Below, piece by piece: positions 35,323 to 45,729 of a DNA stretch of 64,000 bases. Below the pieces are notes generated by a model. The model made no database searches. It was given only the letters and a program-made list of their open reading frames with translations, and had not been told where the DNA came from. Source of the DNA: Saururus chinensis (Eukaryota > Streptophyta > Magnoliopsida > Piperales > Saururaceae); the NCBI GenBank assembly GCA_035235625.1, contig CP141142.1, positions 20,594,995 to 20,658,994 on the forward strand, read 5' to 3'. The number at the start of each line of letters is the position of its first letter. The stretch's first letter is position 1. The position numbers and the translations under genes are program-made.

Positions 35323-38300
35323 TGTCATGCCCCTGCGCTGCCCAACCCGAGCTAAACACGGTACAAGGGCCGGTCTAGTGCAGGGGGGCGACGGTACTGA
35401 AAATGGTGAAAGAAATAGCAGAAGACTCATGCCCTACCTATGGGTGGTCTTATTAATAGAGTTACACACTACTTTGAGCTAGAGTAAAGAAGTAGAACAA
35501 AAGAGGAGTTTAACTGTAAAATTAATCAACAAGTCTTAAACCCACATACTAATAATCTAGAGCCAACACACCTAACTCAAACCAGGTCTCAAACAATTCT
35601 AAAGACATAGTATATTACAAGTATGAAACAAGAACCACTCCATAAGGTGTTCTAACATTATAACAAAATAATCAGAAAAATATGCAAAGTCTAGAGGCCT
35701 CCACCCCTAATCCCAAGCTCTCCCTGACCATTCCTAATATAGAGGATCCTGTCCGACTACATATGAAGCCATGCAGCCCCAAAACAAAACAAGGAAAGTG
35801 GGGTGAGTATAAAAACTCAATAATAGTTTGAATACAACTATAATAATAAAAAAACATGATGACATGACAATGTAGCAAATCCGATCCAAAATTAACATGC
35901 TATACCACTTTCTGAGCATTTTCTAGCTAAAACCCTTATTTAACCAAAACATAAGAGCTAGCATGCATAAGGCATACCTATCATTTCAAGTCATAAATGT
36001 TCAAGTTAGAACCTAACATGCATCTTACATAGGTATTTATTCATATCTATTCAAATCAAGCATAATAATCTCATAAATCACATAAGAAGTGTCTTTCACA
36101 CCCTTTTTGATCATGCAACCATATCACATAAACCTGCATAATAGTGTCTCATTCACACCCTTTTTGATCATGCATTCATATAAGATAAACCTACATAATA
36201 GTGTTTCATTCATATACTTTTTGATCATGCATTCATATCACATAAACCTACATAATAGTGTCTTATTAACACAATTCAGATTATGCATTCTTATCACATC
36301 CTCATTCACCTTGTACGACAAACGTGCCAAACACATGATACACAATCATGCATAACATTCATAATATACATGTATCAACACAAATGGTGAATGCCTCTAT
36401 TAAGGAGTAAACACAAGTATTGCCACAGAGGCGGGACATGGTCAAGGCTATGAAGGCGAGACGCGGTCAAATTTCCACACCGGAAATGTAAGAGGGTCGG
36501 GGTTGTCAGCCCCTAAAGCTGCTTGCCCTGGATGATCTGGAAATGGATGTCCGATTCTCACATAGAGAACCTAGAGTAGATGTGTTCACCTAGGGAGATC
36601 TCTTGTGGTGGGGGAGAGCCGGAATTCCAACACAGGGAACCCTAGAACACATGGTAGCTAGTGCACAAAGCATACCACTTTGGATTCTTAGGGTTTAGAT
36701 GACAATCTAAATAATCTCATCTGCAAGATAAGTACACAACTCGTTCCCACATATCTCAATTTAACTAGATTCAACCCGGGTAGTATACATGTTCCACACA
36801 GGAACTTAAATCGAAAATATGTCCTATCAGACCAACCAAATTCCGATTAATTTACCGAGCGACCAATCCAACATGTAATCTCAATCATTGCATACAATCG
36901 ATTAATTTCGGTTAAACATGGTAAAACTACATTCATGAATACAAATCCATGATGCATGATATCATGACACATCCGTGAGCAAGACCTACGTGGGTTCCAA
37001 CACAAGGAACGTGCTCCCAATCAGTCCCCTTATGCATCATAATGAAGCACAATTAACTACAATTTTATAGTAGATTCCCCATACGTGTATGTATTCATGC
37101 TTATTCTAAGCACATCATCAACGCTTTGACATAAACTCATAATGCAACATATGCATGCTTAAAAATATTTAAAACAATGATTCCTAATTGAAATCAAAGG
37201 AAAATCTACCATAAAGCTTAAATCCATCCATGTGAAATCATATGCTCACTCCTACAAGCATGATTTTTCTCCATATTAAGCCATAACATGATCACATCAA
37301 TTACCCATAAAGCATTCTTAGTATAAGAAAATACATCTCATTATTTTCCATATAATATCCCTACTAGAAACATACTCTAATCACAAGAGTTCCAACATTC
37401 AATGGTTCAAGGTAATTCAATATCAACATGCACAATTATCACCATATAATATGATACCACATAACAACACGTAAACCTAATCTATAAACCTCTGTCATCA
37501 ATTCCACACCTCCAGTAGCTGAATTTCAACATAACACACCTCCCACAACCATTATTATCATTAAATGGAGTAAGAAAATTGAAATGAGCATAAAATTTCC
37601 AAAATAGCCAAACTACTATATAGCCGATCGATTGGCCAACAAGGCAGCTCGAGACCTTCTGCTCCATTTCAAAATTCAAAACCGAGGCTCCATTGAACCA
37701 ACTTAAAACCTTCATCTATATTCTCAAACACCATCAAAATCCCATCAAATATTCCAGAACACTAATTTAACTCCTTCTAAGATAAAACTCTAACAAATTG
37801 AACAAGAGATTAACATATGACAAACCCACCATTAGAGCTCAAATCAAGCAAACCTATTCCAAATAAAACCATAAAAATAAAAAATTTTACCACAATAAAA
37901 TTGAGATTTGAAGACCCATTACCTTCCTTCTTGGTTTGGTTCAGATTAAACATTAATCTCTTCCAACACCTTCCAAAAACACAATTTTTAACTTAATACA
38001 CATCCAAACTCGATTAAGCTTTGAAAAATCAAAAGTATACCCTAGATCTAAAGCTTTGGAAGCATCAAAATGAGATTTGAAGATTAGGGCTCGGAAAGAA
38101 GAGCAAAACAGTGATTTAATACTTTCAAAACGGATTGAAACAATGGGGAAAGACAAGATTAAGAACATTTTAAGAAAACCCCAAAGATTAAGCTAAACTC
38201 ACCTCTAATCATTTCCCTTTTGGGCGTAATTGGAGATTAGGCTCCATTATCCTAGCTAAGCCTATTCCCAATTTGGGAATGACACAACCCTTTCTTTTTA

Positions 38301-38666
38301 TAGGAGGGGTTAGGCTATCCCTAATTAAAATGTGGGGTAAAAATAGAGTTTTTAACTAAAATTAGAAAATTTAGCAATTTAACCAAAAATTTGGTCCAAA
38401 AAAAATCCAAAATTTTTATAGTGTATTTCATTGACATCTGGGGCATTTTGGACTAAAAACCTTAATTTTGTTGGTGGGGCCTACAGGCGGTCCAGCTTTC
38501 AGAAAATTGGTAGAAAATCAAAAAATCCCAAAAATTTAGACACTTTAAACTCATAAATGTGAACTTATTTTTATTAAAACCTTTAGAAACCCCATTTATT
38601 TTTGAAAACTACCGAATTTAATAAGAAAATGCTTAAACTACACAATAACTGATAAATAACATTAAG
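35323..38666 (-). repeat. 3' LTR of chromovirus 3, main part
   Basis: Starts TGTCATGCCCC on the plus strand. Collinear with 51838-52893 and with 1-3112. It contains three units of the 57-bp repeat at about 36115-36290. Continues after the MULE at 45692-45729, ending TTACA. Frames 35672-35919, 36089-36355, 37482-37715 and 37953-38168 are chance frames. Confidence 0.9.
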
Positions 38667-39030
38667 GGAAAATTATTAAAATAATAATTAAAAAAAATAT
38701 TTACCAAAATAAACCACTTTGGGAAATATTTCCCAAAGTGGTGTTCCTTTTTGCCACGCAGGTGCCGATAAGTAAATGGCGCCACAAGTGGCTTTTTTTT
38801 TAAAAATTTTAAGTTGATTTTGTTATTTAGAACGACAAAATTGGTTTCAAAACAATTTTGTTGTTCTAAACGACAAAATCAACTGTAAATTGACCCGGTT
38901 TCATCGTTCTGAACGACGAAATCAACTTAAGCTGATTTCGTCATTCTGAACGATGAAACTGCCGCACTAACCCATTTCGTCCTTCAGTCTCGGAACAACA
39001 CTAATTTCGTTGTTCTAAACGACGAAATCA
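38667..39030. repeat. Left terminal inverted repeat of the MULE
   Basis: About 365 bp, inverted and imperfectly matched to 45300-45691. It comprises an A/T-rich outer end, a 30-bp palindrome (38713-38742), the TTTTTGCCACG segment, and five spaced odd-length palindromes of the form TTTCGTCGTT-C-n-GAACGACGAAA at about 38816-38842, 38854-38880, 38899-38922, 38934-38959 and 39004-39028. Confidence 0.88.
38713..38742. repeat. Perfect 30-bp palindrome near the MULE end
   Basis: The half-site ACCACTTTGGGAAAT is followed immediately by its exact reverse complement. The matching place in the right repeat (about 45612-45640) keeps the inner TTTGGGAAATATTTCCCA, but the outer arm is changed to TGGTAG. 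Confidence 0.93.
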
Positions 39031-39404
39031 AAATAATTTTTTTTAAAATTACTATTTGAAACTAATTTTATCACCTGTCCTTGTTCATTCATTCAAAACA
39101 TACACAATACATACACGACTTCATTCATTCCACCCATAACAAATATCACCATAATAAATATCACCATAACAAATATCATTAAAGTACATCATAGATGAGT
39201 AACAAATATAGTACATCACAAGTAATGTCATAATCTCCTACGTCGTCATCCTCATCCTCGACCTCGACCTTGTCCTCGACTGTGGTGTACAAGCTCCTCA
39301 TGATCTACCACTAGCTCTGGCTGTGGCTCTGGCTATGGTTGTGGCTCTGGCTCGGGCTGGGGCTGGGGCTGGGGCTAGGGCTAGGGCTCCTGCTCCGGCT
39401 CCGG
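39031..39404 (-). other. MULE subterminal region with low-complexity coding-like stretch
   Basis: 39246-39404 holds repeats of GGCTCTGGCT and GGGGCTGGGGCT. In the frame of the mobile-domain gene on the minus strand this reads as Ser-Pro and Ser-Gln repeats just past its stop at 39405-39407, so the original C-terminus may have been longer. The remainder is AT-rich and non-coding. Confidence 0.55.
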
Positions 39405-41559
39405 CTATGACTCTAGGTCCGACTCTAGCTCAGCATAAGTAATAGATGGTACAATACGAGCTGGCCGATGTCGTCTATAATATAAAATCGGATCTGGTTG
39501 AGCTACATGTGCAGTGTCCGTAAATGATGAACCTGGAGGAGAGCTATACGCTGCTGATGATGATGGAATATCAGGGCATGAAGAGTGCATCGGCTGCGTC
39601 TGAGCGGCCTCGTTGACAAGATAATCTAGATGAACATCCATGATCACCGAATGAAACAGTGGCAAGCTACGAAGGACATCATCAGACGCTCTAATCACCG
39701 ACTCACATGCTGCTGCTAAGTCCTCGTGCGAAGTACAGGTGACAAGTGCATCACTCAAATACGCATGCGTATGTAAAACCTGACGAAGCTATAAAAAAAT
39801 AAATTAAATATTAGATAAATAATTAAAACAAAATAAGAAAATAATATATGCCTTAATTAACAAAGTTGTACTTACTAGATCTACCTCAGACACTCCCCTA
39901 GGCTGATATGTCATCTCCTCTACATCATCGCGCGGTAAAATATATCGTCGTGTAATCGGTAAATACCACTGCATATACGTACTACGAACATCTCGCAATG
40001 TCGTAGCCAGCTCCCCTCTAACAACAGTGGCTCTCCTATCCTCCCATCGAGAAATATACGATGCATGATGTATAGCCCAATCGGTAATATGGCGGCCCTG
40101 TCGAGTGATGCGATGGACAAACTCGACAATAGAAGGTGGGACCCCTTGCTCTGGGTTAAACTGGAGCATTACACGATCTGGCACATACATCTCGATAATC
40201 TCGTAACATATTAGAGGGGTTCGAGAAAGCCATACCTCTCGACTGTCTATGCAGAGGGGAGGTAACATAGCCAACAAGTCCTCCGAGTACGGCTGCCAAA
40301 TAATCTATACAATATATAAAGATAATTTAGTTTAAATAACAACAAATTTTTTTAAAATCATTACATAAAAAAGTTCAACATGGTAATAAAATTACCTGGT
40401 ATGGCCGCTAGTGGTCTAACTCCCTTCTATACAATCGGAGGACTCCTTGTGGATTTTTAGTTCTCTTTTTCTAAACATTCCACCTTAAGGAGTTAAATAT
40501 AAAAAATGAGTTCAACATATGTACATAAAACGTTGCTAAAAAAGTAATGTGGTAAACATAAATACAACCTACCTGGCCCCTAATGGAGCACCCTCGACCA
40601 AGCGACCCATCTTAGCACTTGGTCGACCGACGTGTAAGTGCTCCCACAACCATAACTATGTCATAAAATAGTGATAACAAATATTAGAATTAAAAAATTA
40701 TACGTGACTAAAACACCAAGTGAAGTTACACAATTAATTACCTGAAGAAGGGTCAGATAGCTTGCAATCCCCGAGGTCATGGCCTGGCATGCTTTTCCTA
40801 ACTCTCGGTATAAGAATGCGAGAGTAGCACTACCCCATGAATAAGTGCCAGCCATGTCAACGTCGGCAAGGAGAGAGAGATACGAAACCAACACATGGCT
40901 GCTCGTGGTATCCACAAATATCGTGGCTCAAAGTAAATGTAATAGATAAGCTTGTGCATGTTGCTCAATAACTATCTCTGTAGCATCGGCTGGGAGCTTA
41001 CGAAACTCCTGTAAGAGCCATCGTAGGCTCACTCGGCTACCACGCATCACTGTAGTAGGAGGAGCTCTACCAAGAAGTCTAACTAATATATCCATATGAG
41101 CTCCTACTGTCGTGCCTGTAACCGGATGTCCATCAATACGAAGTCCTAATAGAACTGCCACATCCATGAGTGTGATGGACATCTCTCCATATGACAAATG
41201 AAACATGTGAGTCTCCCTCCTCCATCTCTCAACAAGAGCTGTCAATAGAGGCCGATCGAGACGGACGTACTGTAGATGAATGAAATGGCTGAATCCCGCT
41301 CGCTCGATATAAGGTAAAATACGCTCATCTATGGGCCAATGGCAGAGATATTTAAAATGTTCGGTGCACTCAAGGCACCTGGGGGCCTATAATAAATTTT
41401 AAAATTATAACATAGCATACTATATCTTCCAAAAAATAAAACAAATTTTATAAAAAATTTATCATACCTGTCCTCTCCAAATAGCAGCAGACCTATGTGA
41501 CTCCTGTTGTATAAGTACGGAAGTGTCACTCGGTCCTGGCCCGTAACAAGGCTCTGCAT
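39405..41559 (-). pseudogene. Plant mobile domain (MAIN-like) gene inside the MULE, interrupted by stops
   Basis: Proposed exons, high to low: 41559-41468, 41378-40742, 40655-40573, 40483-40396, 40304-39876, 39788-39405. All introns have GT-AG ends. Domain evidence: IDERILPYIERAGF, then ERWRRETHMFHLSYGEMSIT with LMDVAVLLGLRIDGHPV (near 41150), AGTYSWGSATLAFLYRELGKA (near 40830), LWLWEHLHVGRP (exon 3) and PPLCIDSREVWLSRTPLI (exon 5). This is the plant mobile (aminotransferase-like) domain of MAIN/MAIL1. In-frame stops are TGA at 40928-40930, where relatives usually have Gly, and two TAGs in exon 4. The C-terminus is acidic, then Ser/Pro-rich. Its role in transposition is unknown. Confidence 0.82.
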
Positions 41560-41794
41560 GATCCATATTTTCTGTGAAAAATTTCAATCATATCATTAAT
41601 CGAAAGGAATGCATGCATAAGTAACTAAAAAAATCGAATAAATACAGAGGTTGATTATATGTTTACCAATCAACAGGAGGGTTTCTACATGATTTACTAT
41701 TTTGCCCACTTTGTTTACACCTCCCGCATTTATATCCTCCTCTACCATCTCTTTCCATTGTTCTGTGGTCCATAGTATTCTTAATGCGAACAGA

Positions 41795-44511
41795 CTATGG
41801 GTGACCGGGTTGCCTTGTTGCTATCGGTGGGTATAACACAAAAGGTATATCCCTCTCCCAATACTCCCGACCACGAGGAGAATAAAATTCTGCGGAGTAC
41901 ACATTTTTATAAATAGAAGATATGTAAAACAGTGATGCATGGATTGGTTCCCGCCGCTTTGCCCACACGGCGATAAGGTGCGAGCAAGGATAACCATAAA
42001 CCTGAGGGATGTTGCATGTACAAGTATGCATCGCAGCATTTACCATAACCTTTGGGGCATGAATTGATGTCACTTCGTACTAACTCCTATTGATCCTATT
42101 AACTATATACTCCCCAATTTTTCTTGTTTGCTCTCTCAATATAGCTTCCACTCTGGGAGTATATGGGGTGGCCATGACAAAGGCGGCAGAAGATCGTTTA
42201 ACAAAAAATTTTATGAGCCGATAAAAGATAGCTAACACTAAAGCCTGCATAGGTAAACCTCGTGCCCCCTTCAAGACGCTATTTAAACTTTCAGCCATAT
42301 TTGTAGTCGTCATGCCAAATGTCATAAAACCACAGTGGGCAAGGGACCACTGTGCAGGATGCAATTCTCCTCCTAAGAGGAGATGTTTTGCCCTAGGACT
42401 CTCTTGACCAATCAAGTCCATTTTAGCATCAAAGTTTTCTACTGTGAGTGCACAAGCTGTTGCCCGAATCAAGTCCATCAGTGTATCATTTTTGAACTCC
42501 TTCTTAAAATTTGCTTTTATGTGACGGATGCAATAACGATGGTGGTAATCCGGCTCTGGAAGAACCTCAGGCACGACCTTCTGAAGCCCCTTATGTCGAT
42601 CTGAAATAATGACGATGTTCGTCATGCCCATCAGTACATGTTCCCTCAATTCCATTAGAAACCATTTCCAATTGTCTCCATCTTCCTTCCCGACAAGCCC
42701 GAATGCAAGAGGAAATAACCCATTATTTCCATCTATAGCCGTTACAGCCATAAGAGCACCGGGGTATCTGCCATACAAGTGAGTGGCATCAACACCAATC
42801 ACGGGGATGCAATGTTGAAACCCTGCTATAGACAGCCCAAATGCCCAAAATAATCGCTTAAATCTCCTACATATGGCACCATCTGCACGATGTACTTCAT
42901 CAACCTCTAGGCGGTAGTAGGTGGTAGGATTCGCTTCTTGTACCGCCCTTAGGTACATTGGCAGCAGTTTATACAATTCTACCCAATCTCCATAAATAGC
43001 CTTGATCGCCATATTCCTTGCTGCCCATGCTTTCTTATAAGATATGTCAACATGATACTTCTCCTTCATTCTTTGAATAATAACCCCTAGTGTGAGAGTT
43101 AATTCAGCTTGGATAGCGGGCATTATGACCTTCAAAATAAAGGAGGCACTGCATTGCCTATGATCTGTGCTAAGCTGGGCATTCCAACATGTGTGGTCAC
43201 CTTTGTACGTCTTCAAATTAAAGTACCCACCACACCTTTTGATTGAGCCATGCACTCTCCAAGGGCAAGTGCTACCAATACACTTCACTGTATACTCTGA
43301 CGGATTTGTTCGTACAACCTTGTATTCGACATGATTTTGAATGAAAAACTCCTGCAAGGCTGTAACAAATGCTTCTTTATTCTCAAAGATGCGGCCAACA
43401 TATAACTCATCTTCATTTTGTTGGTCCATATCCATTGTAGAATTAACTGCCGCGTCTATCTCCTCATCTGTGATGTGTGCATAAAGTGGCTCCACTTCAT
43501 AGTACGACGACTCTTCATCATCTACATTCATATCATTCCCAGCAATAGCATTGTCTACCGCATCATCCCCCTCGCCGTCAACCATCTGTTGAGTGCTTTC
43601 TTCATCTCTAACCCCTTATACATTCATGTCAGAATCTTCTCCACTTACTTTGTCAATAGAAACTTCACCTTCATTATCCTCATTTTCATCAATATCTTCA
43701 CTGTAGACATATCCCCCCCTACATATAAACATCACATATGTATTAAATTTCGTAAGCCTAAAAAAGTTAAATTCATTTATAAATATATATTTCACCTTTG
43801 ATTAATGGTCTAGCATCGGTATGACCAACATACGTGTAGGGGTAATGAAGGCCCATCGAACTTTGAGTTTCATACCATGCACCGCCTTGAGACATTTGAA
43901 CGCTAAATGGCTCGTGTGCATGCGTCGTGGACCTTCCATATTACACACCAAATCTCAAAATTTAGCTAAACAAATTTTCATTAAAGGATAATAAGATTCA
44001 AAACGTATTCACAACTAAATCAACCTTACCTCTAATTAGGTCCACTTCCATCGTAAATAGGGGCAGACGACCTATGACGTTCATTTGAAGCTACTGCCAT
44101 AGATAAATTTCCTTCTTCTTCGTCGTCCACCGGCATTTGCATATGATTTTCATTGTTCCCATTTCTGTGAGAGCTCCTGTGTGAGCTTCTGTGAGATCTC
44201 CTATGTGAACTACTTCGCCTTTCACTAGTCACTCGGGCCACTTTTTGGAGAAATAACTTGAAAGAAATTTTGTCACATGAGTGGTGAAACATAAAAGCCA
44301 TTGATGCATCATCATTTATGCACATTAGTATCATTCTCGATCCATAGGACGGAATATTGCATTTGATAGTAATTTTCCATCTTCTTCGATCCAACCCGAC
44401 CTTGCTTTCTACGTGCATCTCAAATTCATCAAATGTAGACGGTTTATTAATTAATAATCCTTCTATGCATCCGTCGTAGTTAATTAAAAAACTAACCATT
44501 TCTTCTGCCAT
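41795..44511 (-). pseudogene. MuDR-type transposase of the MULE, three exons, few stops
   Basis: Exon 1 (44511-44030) encodes an N-terminal domain (MAEEMVSFLINYDG; RRRWKITIKCNIPSYGS) followed by a Ser/Arg/His-rich stretch. A small exon ends at 43796. The main exon is 43718-41795. In the 501-codon frame from 43585: zinc-binding DNA-binding domain Cys102, Cys107, His131, Cys133; MULE catalytic domain with Asp266 (VIGVDATH), Asp329 (ISDRHKG) and Glu432 (NMAESLN). All three catalytic acids are present. A SWIM zinc finger (CTC...CSH) follows in the same frame after one TAG at 42080-42082. Other lesions are TAA at 43616-43618 and TAG two bases before the exon 1 donor. It would cut and join the element ends in the nucleus. 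Confidence 0.9.
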
Positions 44512-45299
44512 TTCTATTCAATTAATTCATAAACAATAAATTAAATTAATATTAGATTAAGCAAACTAATACTAATATCTACCCTAACCAATATATTTTC
44601 AAAATATATACGCATACAAATTAATAGATTTACCAAGTATATAAGCATATCATGAAGACTTCATATTAATGAGTAAATTTCCTAATCAATAAAATTACAC
44701 AGTTAATGCGATAACAGATGCAATGTCACAAATTATATAAGCCGTAAAAAAACACTAAAGCCCCTCGACAAAAAATGCTCATTTTTAACTAAATCATCCA
44801 AATCGCACATTACACAAAAATACTGAATTAATAGAGAGTTCATAAGCTACTTACCAACACCAAAACAACTTGGAGTAGTACTTCCGTAAGAGGCAAAATG
44901 CAAAACCTAGACACATTGCAAATATTTAATTTAAGTACAGACTTTACATCAAGATATTTCTAAACCAATTATTTAACAAAATGGAGAATTAGGGTACCAC
45001 AGATTGGGTGTGAATTGGGCGCAAGTACAATGGCAGCCAACGGAGAATGCTGTGGGAAGGAGAAAGGACGTCGGCGGCGGGACTGGCAGGACCGGACGTA
45101 GTATGAGTCGGCGGAGTGGAACGGTGGGACTGGCGGCGGGATTGGCTGCGGGATTGGCAGCGGGCTGGAAGGCGGGCCGGATGTCAACAAAGGCGGCGGA
45201 GCGAACTGGACGTCGTCGACAGAGGCGGCGGGGCGAAAACCAACTGGTCGAATGCACTGGAAACACGACTGGAGGAGGAGCAGATTTGCATCTATAACA
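44512..45299. other. MULE right subterminal region with GC-rich block
   Basis: 44512-44990 is AT-rich and non-coding, probably promoter and leader of the transposase gene. 45000-45290 is strongly GC-rich with GGCGGCGGGACTGG-type repeats, open in several frames on both strands. The block differs sharply in composition from the rest and could be a captured fragment or leader. I recognise no protein in it. Confidence 0.5.
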
Positions 45300-45691
45300 A
45301 CGATGATTTCGTCGTTCAGAACGACGAAATCAACTTAAGCTAATTTTGAAATCAGTGTTGTTGGCGAGACTGAAGAATGAAATGGGTTAAGTGTGGCAGT
45401 TTCGTTGTTCAGAACGACGAAATCAGCTTAAGTTGATTTCGTTGTTCAGAACGACAAAACCAGGTCAGTTTATAGTTGATTTCGTCGTTTAGAACGATGA
45501 AATTGTTTTGAAACCAATTTCATCGTTCTAAACGACAAAATCAACTTAAAAAAAAAAAAAAAGCCACGCTGGCGCCAGCTGCTTGGCTAGCACCTTCGTG
45601 GCAAAAAGGAACACCACTTTGGGAAATATTTCCCATGGTAGTATATTTTGGTAAATATTTTTTTTTTAATTATTATTTTAATAATTTTTCC
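45300..45691. repeat. Right terminal inverted repeat of the MULE
   Basis: About 390 bp, the inverted partner of 38667-39030. Five short palindromes lie at 45305-45331 (27 bp, perfect around a central A), 45399-45423, 45435-45460, 45478-45504 and 45516-45541. A poly-A run follows at 45546-45560, then GGCAAAAAGGAACACC and the A/T-rich outer end. Confidence 0.88.
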
Positions 45692-45729
45692 AATAAAAGA
45701 TAATTCAGTTCAAGATGAGAGTCCTTACA
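45692..45729 (-). repeat. 3' LTR of chromovirus 3, outer remnant
   Basis: AATAAAAGATAATTCAG...GAGAGTCCTTACA completes the LTR and matches 3113-3144. The polypurine tract (minus strand AAGAGGGGGAGGA) follows at 45730-45742. Confidence 0.88.

Larger units (their letters stand above)
38667..45691 (-). mobile_element. Mutator-like element with transposase and plant mobile domain gene
   Basis: About 7.0 kb bounded by inverted repeats: GGAAAATTATTAAAATAATA at the left and its inverse AATAATTTTTCC ending at 45691. Comparison with the uninterrupted LTR at 1-3144 shows that the whole segment is inserted between bases equivalent to 3112 and 3113. It carries two genes, both transcribed leftward: a MuDR-type DDE transposase (41795-44511) and a plant mobile domain gene (39405-41559). 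MULEs carrying such domains are known, and the Arabidopsis host proteins MAIN and MAIL1 carry the same domain. Both genes here hold in-frame stops, so this copy is probably inactive. Confidence 0.9.

Noticed and set aside
39246..39404. GGCTCTGGCT repeats as a separate minisatellite.
   Set aside because: They read as the Ser/Pro and Ser/Gln tail of the mobile-domain gene in its own frame, so a coding origin is simpler.
42383..43801. Plus-strand frames of 73 and 127 codons.
   Set aside because: They are antisense shadows of the MULE transposase, which has catalytic motifs on the minus strand.
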